Of a stretch of 63,662 nt of DNA, positions 6,119 through 14,530 are shown piece by piece. The notes beneath the pieces are model-generated. The model was not told the origin of the DNA. It did not search any database and worked only from the letters and a program-made list of their open reading frames with translations. The translations under genes were made by a program, and so were the position numbers. Where the stretch lies: positions 1 to 63,662 of the forward strand of contig QEVJ01000044.1 in the NCBI GenBank assembly GCA_003576845.1. The letters run 5' to 3'. Every line of letters begins with the position of its first letter. Within the stretch, counting starts at the first letter, position 1. The DNA comes from Planctomycetota bacterium. Lineage in GTDB: Bacteria; Planctomycetota; Planctomycetia; Pirellulales; PLA5.

Positions 6119-8611
6119 ATGAGTGATGAGCGTCGCCCAAGTTCCGGCGGAGTCTTGACGCTCTTGGGCATGCCGTTGTGGTTTGGCGTGGCTTGGATGG
6201 TGCTTGGTTCGGTAGTGTGGGCGCAGCTCGCGCTTTCGCCGCGGTTCAATCTTTCGGAGACGGTGCGGGTCGACGAGGTCGACAACCAGGCGCTCGCTCA
6301 GTTTCAACGCGTCGATGAACTGCTCGCGGCGGGGCAAATCGACGAGGCGCTCGAAACGCTCGAACGCGCGACCGACGAGCACGCGCGGAAGCTGATCGCC
6401 GTCGAGCCGGGGCGCTACGTTCCCCTGGCGACGTATCGGCAAATGCGGATCGCGGCGATGCCCGAGGCGGCGCTGGCCGCCTATCGCCGGCGGGTCGATC
6501 CGCAGGCCGAAGCGGCATTCCGACGGGGCGTGGCCGAACGCGACGAACGGTTGCTGGCGCGGGTCGTGAACGACTGGTTCTGCTCGTCGTGGGGCGACGA
6601 CGCGGCCCTGGCCTTGGGCGAGTTGCTGCTCGAACGCGGAGCGTACAATGCGGCACGGCGGAATTGGCTCGCGCTGTTCGAGACGCCGCCGACCTCCGTG
6701 GAAAGCGGCGCATTCGAGGCGGTCCGTAACGATAAGGGCCTGGCGGCGGCGGATGCGGCGCTACTCGATAGGTTCTATCGCAAGCCAAACGCGCTCCCGC
6801 GCGAGGCAACGCCTGTCGACGATGACGAAGCGCTGCCGGCCGCGAACAAGGCGGTCATCAGAACCTGGTACGTTCCCGCCGGCGAAGCGTGGGCGGCGAT
6901 GCACGACGTGGAGTCGGCGGCACTGGTGCGAATCTGGCGCGGTCGGGGAATGGTTGGCTCGCGGCTGGCGTATCCCGCAACGAGTGTCTCGCTCGCCGAC
7001 GTGCGGGCGCGGCTGATCTTGGCGGACCTACTCTCCGGCGACGTCGAGGGCGCCGCCGAAAAGCTCGCGGCGTTTCGCCGGTTGCCTCCGACGGCGACGG
7101 GAAATCTCGCCGGGCAAACCGGCCCGCTTGCCGATCGTCTGAGGGCGCTCGTGACGCAAGCCCGCGATTGGCCGACGCCCGCGCCGAACGACTGGACCAC
7201 CTTCGCCGCGGATTCGCGACGCACCGGACAAACCGCGGGAGCGTTGGCCAAGCCGATCGCGCTGGGAAAACCCGCGTGGCGCGTGGCGCTCGGCGAACCG
7301 TTGGCGGCGCACGTCGAGACGGATCGGGAAGTGATCCAGCGCCAGCCGCGGATCGGCGAGACGTGGAACGGCATTCAGGCGTACTTTCCCGTCGTCGCGG
7401 CCGGGCGCGCGTTCGTCGCGCATCGCGAGGGTATTTCGGCGTTCGACGCGACGACCGGACGGCCGGCTTGGGGCAATGCGAACGGCGAAACGGTTTCGGC
7501 CGCCGACGGACTCGTGTTCCGCGACGATGGATTCTCGCTGCCGAAGACAAACCAATGGACGCGGGGCGTGCCGCGATTCACGCTGACCCTCGCCGGCGAG
7601 CGGCTCGTCGCCCGCATTGGCCCGGCGGCGACGTCGCTTCCGACCGAAAGCCGCGCCGTTCCCGCAACCGCGCGGAGCAAGATCGTGGTGCTCGACGTGT
7701 CGAGCGCGGGGCAAGGACGGCTCGCGGTCGATCCGATCGAACTCGACGATGACTTGCTCTCGTTCGACGGCACGCCGGTTTCCGACGGGCGATGGCTGTA
7801 TGCCGTGCTGCGGCGGAGCGACGTCCGACCCGAAGTGCTCGTCGCCTGCTACGACCTCGCCGTCAATCCGCCGCGCGAACGCTGGCGAACGAGCGTCGCC
7901 GCCGCCGAAACGCCGGGCAGCGGACAACTGTTCGAGATCACCCACAACCTGCTTTCGCTCGACGGCGACACGCTGTATCTGAACACGAATCTCGGCGCCG
8001 TCGCGGCGCTGGCGACGGACACGGGCAACGTGCGGTGGCTGCACGCCTATCGGCGGGTGAAGCTCGGCGACTTGCGACGATTGGCCGACACGGGGCATTT
8101 TTACCGTGACTTGACGCCGTGCTTCGTGCATCGCGACGCCGTAATCGTCGCGCCGTTCGACTCGCCGGCGATTTTTGCGCTCGACGCGGCGACGGGAGCG
8201 ATGCGGTGGTCGACCGACGCGGCGCCCGACGCGATTCACGTGCTCGGCGCGGCCGGCGACACGCTCTGGGCGTCGGGAGACCGGCTCTATGCGTTCGACC
8301 TCCACACCGGGCGGCTTGTCGGACGCTGGCCCGAAGCGGTCAAAGCCGAACCGCGCGGAATCGGCCGCGGGGCGATTGTCGGCGACGCGGTGCTCTGGCC
8401 GGCGCGGCACGAGTTGTATGTGTTCGACGCCCAGGCGAAGACCAGCGGAACGATGCTCGTTCCAAGACAGCCGCCGGTGGTCTGGGCGCGGTTGGGCGTG
8501 ACTGGCGGCAATTTGAGCTGGTCCGGCGGCCTGTTGCTCGTGGCGACGGAGAAGGAAATCGTGGCGTTCGCGCTGGAGGTCGTCGGAGCGTTGCGCTCGG
8601 GCGGGCCGTGA
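6119..8611 (+). CDS. Membrane-anchored PQQ-like beta-propeller protein
   Basis: The 830-residue protein begins with one hydrophobic segment (about residues 17-37), followed by a helical, TPR-like region (45-235). A C-terminal PQQ/BamB-type beta-propeller runs from about 370 to 825, with blade motifs such as GRPAWGNANGE, GNVRWLHAY and GAMRWSTDA. Such planctomycete proteins are thought to face the periplasm and to bind protein or ligand; no catalytic residues are evident. The start is uncertain, because the ATG at 6119 lies in the tandem repeat. An in-frame ATG at 6167, just before the membrane segment, is an alternative. The gene ends 43 bases from a convergent gene. Confidence 0.75.
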   Translation: MSDERRPSSGGVLTLLGMPLWFGVAWMVLGSVVWAQLALSPRFNLSETVRVDEVDNQALAQFQRVDELLAAGQIDEALETLERATDEHARKLIAVEPGRYVPLATYRQMRIAAMPEAALAAYRRRVDPQAEAAFRRGVAERDERLLARVVNDWFCSSWGDDAALALGELLLERGAYNAARRNWLALFETPPTSVESGAFEAVRNDKGLAAADAALLDRFYRKPNALPREATPVDDDEALPAANKAVIRTWYVPAGEAWAAMHDVESAALVRIWRGRGMVGSRLAYPATSVSLADVRARLILADLLSGDVEGAAEKLAAFRRLPPTATGNLAGQTGPLADRLRALVTQARDWPTPAPNDWTTFAADSRRTGQTAGALAKPIALGKPAWRVALGEPLAAHVETDREVIQRQPRIGETWNGIQAYFPVVAAGRAFVAHREGISAFDATTGRPAWGNANGETVSAADGLVFRDDGFSLPKTNQWTRGVPRFTLTLAGERLVARIGPAATSLPTESRAVPATARSKIVVLDVSSAGQGRLAVDPIELDDDLLSFDGTPVSDGRWLYAVLRRSDVRPEVLVACYDLAVNPPRERWRTSVAAAETPGSGQLFEITHNLLSLDGDTLYLNTNLGAVAALATDTGNVRWLHAYRRVKLGDLRRLADTGHFYRDLTPCFVHRDAVIVAPFDSPAIFALDAATGAMRWSTDAAPDAIHVLGAAGDTLWASGDRLYAFDLHTGRLVGRWPEAVKAEPRGIGRGAIVGDAVLWPARHELYVFDAQAKTSGTMLVPRQPPVVWARLGVTGGNLSWSGGLLLVATEKEIVAFALEVVGALRSGGP

Positions 8612-8627
8612 GCGAGCGCTCCGCCCG
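8598..8627. terminator. Hairpin between convergent genes
   Basis: CGGGCGG (8598-8604) pairs with CCGCCCG (8621-8627) across the end of the PQQ-protein gene, where it meets the convergent secreted-protein gene. There is no clear T-tract, so termination is only a possibility. Confidence 0.3.
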
Positions 8628-8653
8628 TGGGACGCGGTAAGTGCGCGCTGCGT

Positions 8654-9583
8654 CTATCGCCGGAAATGTCCCGTGCCGCCGGATGCTTGTTGGATCGGCC
8701 TTCCGGTCGGAGTTTGATCGCGCGTCGCGGTGGCGGCGGGCTTCTTCGCGTGGCCTGCGTCGGATACGACGACCGTTTCGCCTTGCCCTTGTGCCGCTGG
8801 CTTGGCGACTTCCGCGACGGCCGCCGTCCGTTTGAGAAATTCGTCGCGGACTTTCGGATCGAGCTTGGTCAGCTTCGCCGACAGTCGTTCGACGCCGGCC
8901 GGGTTGCGTTCCGCCGCCCGGCACAGCGTGCCGAAGAACGCCGCCGTTTCCGTAAAGTTGTGATCGGCCGCCTTGCCCACGAGCGGCTGAACCGTCTTGG
9001 CGAACAGTTCGAGGCCGGCGCTATCGAGGTCGATGAACGTGTCCATGCGGCTCGTCACGTGAATCCGCCCGTCGGTTTCCTTGACGTAAGCCGACTTGAG
9101 GACAATGACGCACCGGCACTTCACGGGACGCAAAAACAGCGGGCCGGAATACGCCCCGTCGGCCAGAATGACGTGCGTATCGGGGCTCGAATGGACGAAC
9201 TGGATGTTGCATGCCGTCCCCGCCCCGTCCGTCGCTTTGTACACGCCCGGCTTGACCCGTTCGGCGGAAACCGTCGTCACCTTCATCACCTGCCAGATGT
9301 TGACGACGACTTCCGGGTTGCGGACGAGGAACAGGTACAGGTTGGGGTCGCAATCGACGACAGAAACGGGCATCCGCCGGAAGATGCCGGCCTTTTTGAG
9401 GATGTCGCTCACCGTCGCTCGCGATTTCTCGTCGAGTTGATCCAGCGGGATGCCTTTGGTCGCGTCGGCCCGAGCCGCGGCGCTCGTGCTGGCCTTCGTC
9501 GGATCCTCGGCCGCCGTGACACGGACGCACAGACTCGACGCGAAGAGCCACAACGCCACGAATACGATGAGTGGTCGAATCAT
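8654..9583 (-). CDS. Conserved secreted planctomycete protein, unknown function
   Basis: The 309-residue protein has a signal peptide (residues 1-27, ending VTAAE) and a soluble body without enzymatic motifs I recognise. The segments VVDCDPNLYLFLVRNPEVVV and GPLFLRPVKCRCVIVLKSAY look well ordered, and the last 60 residues are alanine- and lysine-rich and probably flexible. The ATG at 9581-9583 is chosen because it gives a proper signal peptide. The frame continues upstream through low-complexity spacer to 9799. The spacer repeat ends directly at the start codon, and no Shine-Dalgarno is visible. It is probably periplasmic or cell-surface. Confidence 0.7.
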   Translation of the reverse strand: MIRPLIVFVALWLFASSLCVRVTAAEDPTKASTSAAARADATKGIPLDQLDEKSRATVSDILKKAGIFRRMPVSVVDCDPNLYLFLVRNPEVVVNIWQVMKVTTVSAERVKPGVYKATDGAGTACNIQFVHSSPDTHVILADGAYSGPLFLRPVKCRCVIVLKSAYVKETDGRIHVTSRMDTFIDLDSAGLELFAKTVQPLVGKAADHNFTETAAFFGTLCRAAERNPAGVERLSAKLTKLDPKVRDEFLKRTAAVAEVAKPAAQGQGETVVVSDAGHAKKPAATATRDQTPTGRPIQQASGGTGHFRR

Positions 9584-9893
9584 CGGCGGTCGGTGGTCAG
9601 TGGTCGGGGAAGTGGGCAGCAGGCAGTGGATGGTGGGCAGGGGGCAGAGTTCTCTGTCCACTGTCCACTCTTGTCTCCTGGATACCCTCTCGATACGCGC
9701 CGCACTCAAGGCTCGCGCGGCCGGCTCCGCTCGTCGGCAAAATCTGCCGGTTGCGTCGCCTTCAATGGTTATTCGGCCAGAGCCGCGCCCCAGGCGCACT
9801 CATTTCACGGCCAACTCGAAGATGCTCTGGAAAGCCAGGCAAACGAGAGAATCGCCGCCGTAAGCCGGGCGATCTGGCCGAATGTTGTGCCGG
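9584..9893. other. Intergenic region with spacer repeat
   Basis: This gap lies between two minus-strand genes. Positions 9584-9670 are a degenerate repeat of GTGGGCAG/GTGGTCAG/CTGTCCAC units, C-rich in the sense of the downstream gene. A weak hairpin (9851-9856 with 9868-9873) just past the end of the hydrolase gene might be a terminator. Nothing else is supported. Confidence 0.5.
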
Positions 9894-10556
9894 CTATTCG
9901 CGATGTCGCGCCGCTTCGCCGACGAACGGGTTGTACTTTTTCTCGCGGCCGACGGTCGTTGCCGGACCGTGTCCCGGAAGCACCCGCGTGTCGTCGGGCA
10001 GCGTGAACAGCTTCTCGCGGATGCCGGCCGCCAACTGCTTGAAGCTCCCGCCCCGCAAATCGGTCCGGCCGACGCTTCCCGCGAACAACACGTCGCCGCC
10101 GAGAACGACGACGGGCGACACCGCATCCCAGACGAACACCACGTGGCCGATGGAATGACCGGGAATCTCGCGAACGCGCAGCGAAAACCCGGCATAGTCG
10201 ACTCGCTCGTCCTCGGCCACGAGCCGATCCGCCGCCGGGCTGACGATCGGCACGCCGAAATCGGCCGAGAGATTCTCGTGGGCGTCTGTCAGCTTGATCG
10301 CGTCGCCGTGTCCGATCACGATCGGCGCCTCGGGGAACCGCTGCTTGAGCGCCCCGTTGCCGGCAATGTGGTCGCAATGGCCGTGCGTGTTGAGAATCGC
10401 GGCGGGCGCGAGGCGCCGCTCTTCGAGAAACGCGAGAATCCGCCCCGGCTCCAACCCCGGATCGACAACGAGGCAGTCCGTACGTTCCGGCATCGCAAGA
10501 ACGTAACAGTTCTCGCCGAACAGTGTGCTCGTGATCGTCTCTAGTATGAAGGACAT
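9894..10556 (-). CDS. MBL-fold metallo-hydrolase, glyoxalase II-like
   Basis: The 220-residue protein is a cytoplasmic metallo-beta-lactamase-fold hydrolase of the glyoxalase II/hydroxyacylglutathione-hydrolase-like group. It keeps the metal ligands: THGHCDH at 57-63, H134 in PGHSIGH, D155 in GGDVLF and H196 in LPGHGP. The length is typical for the short bacterial members that lack the C-terminal glutathione-binding domain of true glyoxalase II, so the substrate is probably another thioester or lactone. It is transcribed toward the secreted-protein gene and away from the DUF1571 gene. Confidence 0.9.
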   Translation of the reverse strand: MSFILETITSTLFGENCYVLAMPERTDCLVVDPGLEPGRILAFLEERRLAPAAILNTHGHCDHIAGNGALKQRFPEAPIVIGHGDAIKLTDAHENLSADFGVPIVSPAADRLVAEDERVDYAGFSLRVREIPGHSIGHVVFVWDAVSPVVVLGGDVLFAGSVGRTDLRGGSFKQLAAGIREKLFTLPDDTRVLPGHGPATTVGREKKYNPFVGEAARHRE

Positions 10557-10978
10557 GCGGCAACGTCGCTCAAATCCAAAGTGGGCAGTGGAGAGTGGGC
10601 AGAATTATCGGCCCACTGCCACTATCCACTCCTCCCATCACCCAACTCCGATGGTCGCCCTTTCGCTCTAGGCAAGCCGCGACGATCGAGCCGCGTATTG
10701 TAATTCTAGCCATCGCTGGCGGCGATACTTACAACGACGGGCGGTATTTTGCGCGCTGTCGTAAGGCCAGCAGCCGGAGCGCAAGCTTCGGCAACCGCGG
10801 TACTTGCGACCGGCAGCAAATCGCGTCGCACGGACGGCGGCGCGTTTGGCCCGATTGTTGCACCCGCCGCGGTGTTTGGTTTCCAACGTTCAGGGAAGAA
10901 CGTGCTTGTCGGGGCATTTTCTCTTGCCCCGTCGGCCAAGCTTCTCTGGCTTGCTCAAGTTTCGAGGGGGTTTCGGAA
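10557..10978. other. Divergent intergenic region between hydrolase and DUF1571 genes
   Basis: Positions 10581-10640 are a spacer repeat with GTGGGCAGTGGAGAGTGGGC-type units and an inverted CCACTGCCACTATCCACTCC half. Positions 10910-10931 form a 7-bp GC-rich hairpin (CGGGGCA with TGCCCCG) in the leader of the DUF1571 gene. The middle (10650-10900) shows no convincing gene or promoter. Confidence 0.5.
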
Positions 10979-12028
10979 ATGACCACGCGACGGCGCCTCG
11001 GATATCTCGCAGCGGCGGGCATCTGTTCGCTGATCGGCATCGGGGGAACCGCAATCGCCCAGCGTTATGCCGCCGAAGGCGAATCGGCGCAAGGCGAACT
11101 CGCGCGCGATCGCCTCCGCGAACCGGTCTATCGCCCCGGCCAAACCGGTACGCCAACCGCGCAAGCCGAAACGCAGCCCACGCGATTGGACCCGCCCGCC
11201 GAACGAGCCGAGTCGCCCGCCGCGCCACCCCGCTATGACGCCGCCATCACTCCGGCTCAGGCCGCACAACCGGCGCCCGCCCAGGCCGGCCCGCCGGCGG
11301 TTCCCGCGCAGGCCGTGGCCGCCGCAGTCGAGCACCCGCTCACGCCCGTGCTCAAGTTGGCGCACGAGGGTCTCGACCGGATGGACCGGACGATCGCCGA
11401 CTACGAATGCCTGATGGTCAAGCGAGAACGCATCGACGGCAAGCTCGGCGAGCATCAATACGTCCACGCCAAGGTCCGCAACAAGCCGTTCAGCATCTAC
11501 ATGTACTTCCTCGCGCCCGATGCCGTCAAAGGCCGCGAAGCGATCTACGTCGACGGCCAGAACGACGGCAAACTGATCGGCCACGACAGCGGCTTCAAGG
11601 GCCGGCTACTCAAGCGCGTCTATCTCGATCCGACCAGCCCGCTGGTGATGGCTAACCAGCGCTACCCGATCACCAAGGCCGGCATCCGCAACCTGACTCA
11701 AGAACTAGTTACCGTCGGCGAGCACGACAAGCAGTTCGGCGAATGCGACGTGAAGTTCTTCAAGGGCGCGAAGGTGCAAGACCGCGTTTGCACGTGCATC
11801 CAAGTGGTCCACCCTGTGCCCCGCAAGAACTTCCGCTTCCACCTCGCCCGCATTTACATCGACGACGAGCACCAGATCCCGATCCGCTACGAATCCTACG
11901 ACTGGCCCCAAAAAGAAGGCGGCCAACCGGTGCTCCTCGAAGAGTACACCTACACGAAGCTTAAGCTGAACGTCGGGCTCAAGGATTCAGACTTCGATCC
12001 GGACAACCCAAATTACAACTTCCAGTAA
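10979..12028 (+). CDS. DUF1571 domain-containing secreted protein
   Basis: The 349-residue protein matches the planctomycete DUF1571 family, which resembles outer-membrane lipoprotein-sorting folds. Residues 1-28 form a signal peptide (LGYLAAAGICSLIGIGGTAI). Residues 30-115 are Pro/Ala/Gln-rich and probably disordered. The domain runs from about 120 to 345, with ADYECLMVKRERIDGKLGEH, the glycine-rich KLIGHDSGFKGRLLK and LARIYIDDEHQIPIRYESYD. The ATG at 10979 is preceded by GAGGGGG. The frame stays open 128 codons further upstream, but that part overlaps the leader hairpin. Location in the periplasm or outer envelope is inferred. Confidence 0.85.
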   Translation: MTTRRRLGYLAAAGICSLIGIGGTAIAQRYAAEGESAQGELARDRLREPVYRPGQTGTPTAQAETQPTRLDPPAERAESPAAPPRYDAAITPAQAAQPAPAQAGPPAVPAQAVAAAVEHPLTPVLKLAHEGLDRMDRTIADYECLMVKRERIDGKLGEHQYVHAKVRNKPFSIYMYFLAPDAVKGREAIYVDGQNDGKLIGHDSGFKGRLLKRVYLDPTSPLVMANQRYPITKAGIRNLTQELVTVGEHDKQFGECDVKFFKGAKVQDRVCTCIQVVHPVPRKNFRFHLARIYIDDEHQIPIRYESYDWPQKEGGQPVLLEEYTYTKLKLNVGLKDSDFDPDNPNYNFQ

Positions 12029-12242
12029 GCGTCGGTTCACTATTCCGCGTTCGATGCCGCCAACCCGAGTCGATCGTAGGACTTGCGCTGTCCACTGCCC
12101 ACTGTGCACAGTCCGCTGCCACCGACCGCTGCCACCCACTCCCATTACGCAATCCCTGATCAAGCGCGCACCGCAAATCGCGCAATATCCTCCTTCTAGG
12201 TGGTTTGCTAACCGCCGCTGGCGCAAAATCTGGCATTTCGGC

Positions 12243-12269
12243 TTGCCAAATCCGAAATCTTGCTAGAAT
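12243..12269 (+). promoter_or_regulatory. Extended -10 promoter of the FeeM operon
   Basis: TTGCCA (12243-12248) and TAGAAT (12264-12269) are 15 bases apart. The short spacing is offset by the TG of an extended -10 (TGCTAGAAT). Transcription would start within or just before the dyad at 12276-12307. Confidence 0.45.
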
Positions 12270-12275
12270 CGACAA

Positions 12276-12307
12276 AGTCAAACGTTCTCGTCTTCCGACG
12301 TTTGACT
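12276..12307. promoter_or_regulatory. Perfect 10-bp dyad, operator or leader hairpin
   Basis: AGTCAAACGT (12276-12285) is exactly inverted at 12298-12307, with a 12-base centre. It lies 7 bases after the proposed -10 box, so it could be a repressor site at the start point or a 5' stem-loop in the transcript. Confidence 0.5.
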
Positions 12308-12501
12308 CTGGGTGACTGAATCACGTCTCGATGGCGCGTGCGCTGGCACGACCGCTCCCGTTAACCGCCGGCGACCGCTAAACGGGGCCACACGCTTGGC
12401 CCTGCCCCCTCGTTTTGACAGCCGTTCGCGGCGGCGTAGGTTTTTCATGATTCCCAGAATGCGCAGAGTTCAACTACCTATGACGAACGTAGCGGTCCGG
12501 C

Positions 12502-13275
12502 ATGAGCTTGTTGTCGACACTAAGAAGCAGCGTTTCCGGCGTCCCGATCGAGTTTAAGATCGCAGCAAACCGGGCCGAACGCAGCGCCGCCTTTGCCCTG
12601 ACCTATCAGGCGTATACGCGCGTCGGGCTCTGTCCGCGCAACGCCTTCGAGATGCGGGTCACGCCTTACCAGTTGCTCCCCACGAGCGACGTCTTTATCG
12701 CGCGGCTCGACGGCGAGGTTATCAGCACGCTGAGCCTCGTCTGCGACGGTCACCTCGGCTTGCCGATGGAAGTCATCTATCCCGAGGAGATCGCCCGCCA
12801 GCGTGCCGCCGGCCGCAAACTCGCCGAGGTCTCGTGCCTCGCCGACCGCCGCCGCGATCCGTGCCGCTATTTCCCCGTCTTTCTCGAACTTTGCCGGATG
12901 ATGGTCCAAAGCGCGCGTTATCGCGGCGTCGACCAGTTGCTCGCGGCCGTCCATCCGCGCCACGCCCGCTTCTATCGCCGCTATATGGCGTTCACCAACT
13001 TCGGCGACATCCGCGAATACCCCTCGGTGTGCAACAACCTCGCCGAGGCGCTGTGCCTCGACTTCCCGCGCATCGACCGCGAGCGCCCATCGACCTACGA
13101 ATTGTTTTTCGGCGAGCCCCTGCCCGCAGAAACCATTCGCCCGCGGCCCATATCGTGGGCCGACCAGGAGTTCTTCGCGCCGATCGCAAGCTGCGAAGGC
13201 AAGCTGCCGCTGGTCAAACAGCACGCCTTCGATTCGATTTCGATCGACGTTTCCACGATGCAGCCGGCGTTCTGA
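12502..13275 (+). CDS. FeeM-like N-acyl amino acid synthase (GNAT fold)
   Basis: The 257-residue protein resembles FeeM/acyl-homoserine-lactone-synthase-type GNAT enzymes, which join an acyl chain from acyl-ACP to the amino group of an amino acid such as tyrosine. Supporting segments are FALTYQAYTRVGLC near 31-44, VFIARLDGEVISTLSLV near 64-80, LAEVSCLADRR near 107-117, and RYRGVDQLLAAVHPRHARFYRRYMAFTNFG near 135-170, which is the GNAT acyl-CoA/ACP-binding region and the typical xxHPRHxxFYxRYxxF signature. No signal peptide is present. It is the first gene of a six-gene same-strand run with an ABC exporter, ThiF and nitroreductase. PEP-CTERM-associated acyltransferases are a related alternative. 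Confidence 0.8.
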   Translation: MSLLSTLRSSVSGVPIEFKIAANRAERSAAFALTYQAYTRVGLCPRNAFEMRVTPYQLLPTSDVFIARLDGEVISTLSLVCDGHLGLPMEVIYPEEIARQRAAGRKLAEVSCLADRRRDPCRYFPVFLELCRMMVQSARYRGVDQLLAAVHPRHARFYRRYMAFTNFGDIREYPSVCNNLAEALCLDFPRIDRERPSTYELFFGEPLPAETIRPRPISWADQEFFAPIASCEGKLPLVKQHAFDSISIDVSTMQPAF

Positions 13276-13324
13276 CGTTCCCGCATTCAAGGCCCCAAGA
13301 AAAGATTCCGAACGGACTCGCGCC

Positions 13325-14449
13325 ATGGGAACGCTGGCCCTCAAAACGCTGCTCGACGACCGCGGCAAGCTCCTCACGGCGCTCGTCGGCGTCGTCTTCG
13401 CCGTCGTGCTCGTCAACGTCCAGGGCGGGCTGTTCGTCGGACTCATTCGCAAAGCCAGCCTGCTCGTGGACAACGGCGCCGCCGACGTCTGGGTCGGCCA
13501 CCGCCACATGAACAACGTCGACTTTCCCCGCGACATCCCACGCCGCTGGGTCCATCGTGTGCGGGCGGTTCCGGGCGTCGCCGCCGCCGAACCCTACATC
13601 ATTGGCCACAGCGTCATGACGCTGCCCAACGGCGGTTTTGAGCAGGTCCTCGTCGTCGGCAGCGATCCGGCCACGCTCTTGGGCAACGCCTGGCGCGTCG
13701 TCGAAGGCCGCGCCGACGACGTGCGCCAAACCGACGGCGTTATCATCGACGTCTGCGACGCCGATAAAATCGGCCACCCGCAAATCGGCGACCTCCGCGA
13801 GATCGGCGGGCAGCGGGCTCGCGTCGTCGCTCGCAGCGAAGGCATCCTCGGCTTTCTCGTCACGCCCTACATCTTCACCACGATCGACCGCGCGGCCGCG
13901 TACTTACACAAACCCGCCGACAAGTGCTCGTACTTCGTCGTCCAGCTCGAGCCGGGCGCCGATCCCGCCGCCGTCTGCCGCGACATCCGCGCCTGCCTGC
14001 CGGAAGTCGAAGCCTGCACCCGCGACGAATACGCCGGCTGGTCGATCGACTACTGGCTCAAGCGCACCGGACTCGGCATCAGCTTCGGCGCGTCGACGCT
14101 GCTCGGTCTCGCCGTCGGATTGGTGATCGTCGCCCAAACGCTCTACGCTTCGGTGCTCGATCGGCTCTCGGAATACGCCGCGCTCAAAGCCATCGGCGCT
14201 ACCGACCGCCAGATCTTCGCGATCCTCTCCTCGCAAGCCATCGTCATGGCGATCGTCGGCTCGCTCGTCGGGCTCGCCATCGTGCTTGCCTGCCAGTCGT
14301 TCGTCAGCACCCCGCGGGCGCCGATCGTCGTGCCGTGGTGGCTCTCGTTCGGCAGCGTCACGCTCGTGCTCGTCATTTGCCTAGCCGCCGCCGCCGCCCC
14401 CTACCTCCGCATCCGCCGAGTCGACCCGGCAATGGTCCTCCAAACCTAA
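13325..14449 (+). CDS. ABC transporter permease, DevC/MacB type
   Basis: The 374-residue inner-membrane protein has the FtsX/MacB permease architecture: TM1 at about 17-37, a large periplasmic domain (40-250) and three C-terminal helices at about 258-280, 300-325 and 335-362. The loop LSEYAALKAIGATDRQIFAI is the typical FtsX coupling segment. The size and the neighbours (ATPase, then HlyD-like adaptor) fit the DevC subfamily, which exports glycolipids or other hydrophobic molecules in cyanobacteria. It begins 49 bases after the FeeM-like gene. The cargo is inferred to be the product of that enzyme. Confidence 0.88.
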   Translation: MGTLALKTLLDDRGKLLTALVGVVFAVVLVNVQGGLFVGLIRKASLLVDNGAADVWVGHRHMNNVDFPRDIPRRWVHRVRAVPGVAAAEPYIIGHSVMTLPNGGFEQVLVVGSDPATLLGNAWRVVEGRADDVRQTDGVIIDVCDADKIGHPQIGDLREIGGQRARVVARSEGILGFLVTPYIFTTIDRAAAYLHKPADKCSYFVVQLEPGADPAAVCRDIRACLPEVEACTRDEYAGWSIDYWLKRTGLGISFGASTLLGLAVGLVIVAQTLYASVLDRLSEYAALKAIGATDRQIFAILSSQAIVMAIVGSLVGLAIVLACQSFVSTPRAPIVVPWWLSFGSVTLVLVICLAAAAAPYLRIRRVDPAMVLQT

Positions 14450-14472
14450 ACCGTCCCCGCATCCGTCGGACC

Positions 14473-14530
14473 CGCATTTTGCCTTCTTCATTTTGCCTTT
14501 TGCATTTCCTCCGTGCCCTCTGTGGTTAAG
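14473..14530 (+). repeat. Pyrimidine-rich spacer repeat at the ATPase start
   Basis: Repeated TTTTGCCTT and TTCCTCCGTG units (CATTTTGCC twice) run into the start of the ATPase gene and end CTCTGTGGTTAAG. It belongs to the low-complexity spacer class seen before several genes in this window. It contains both candidate GTG starts. Confidence 0.45.

Larger units (their letters stand above)
12029..12501. other. Intergenic region before the FeeM operon
   Basis: This 473-base gap holds a C-rich spacer repeat (12088-12146, CTGTCCACTGCCCACTGTGC-type), a promoter candidate (12243-12269) and a 10-bp dyad (12276-12307). The remaining leader of about 190 bases to the next start shows no coding sequence I can support. 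Confidence 0.6.

Noticed and set aside
6099-6126. CRISPR-like repetition
   Set aside because: Only two direct units of about 14 bases without spacers, and no cas genes anywhere in the window.
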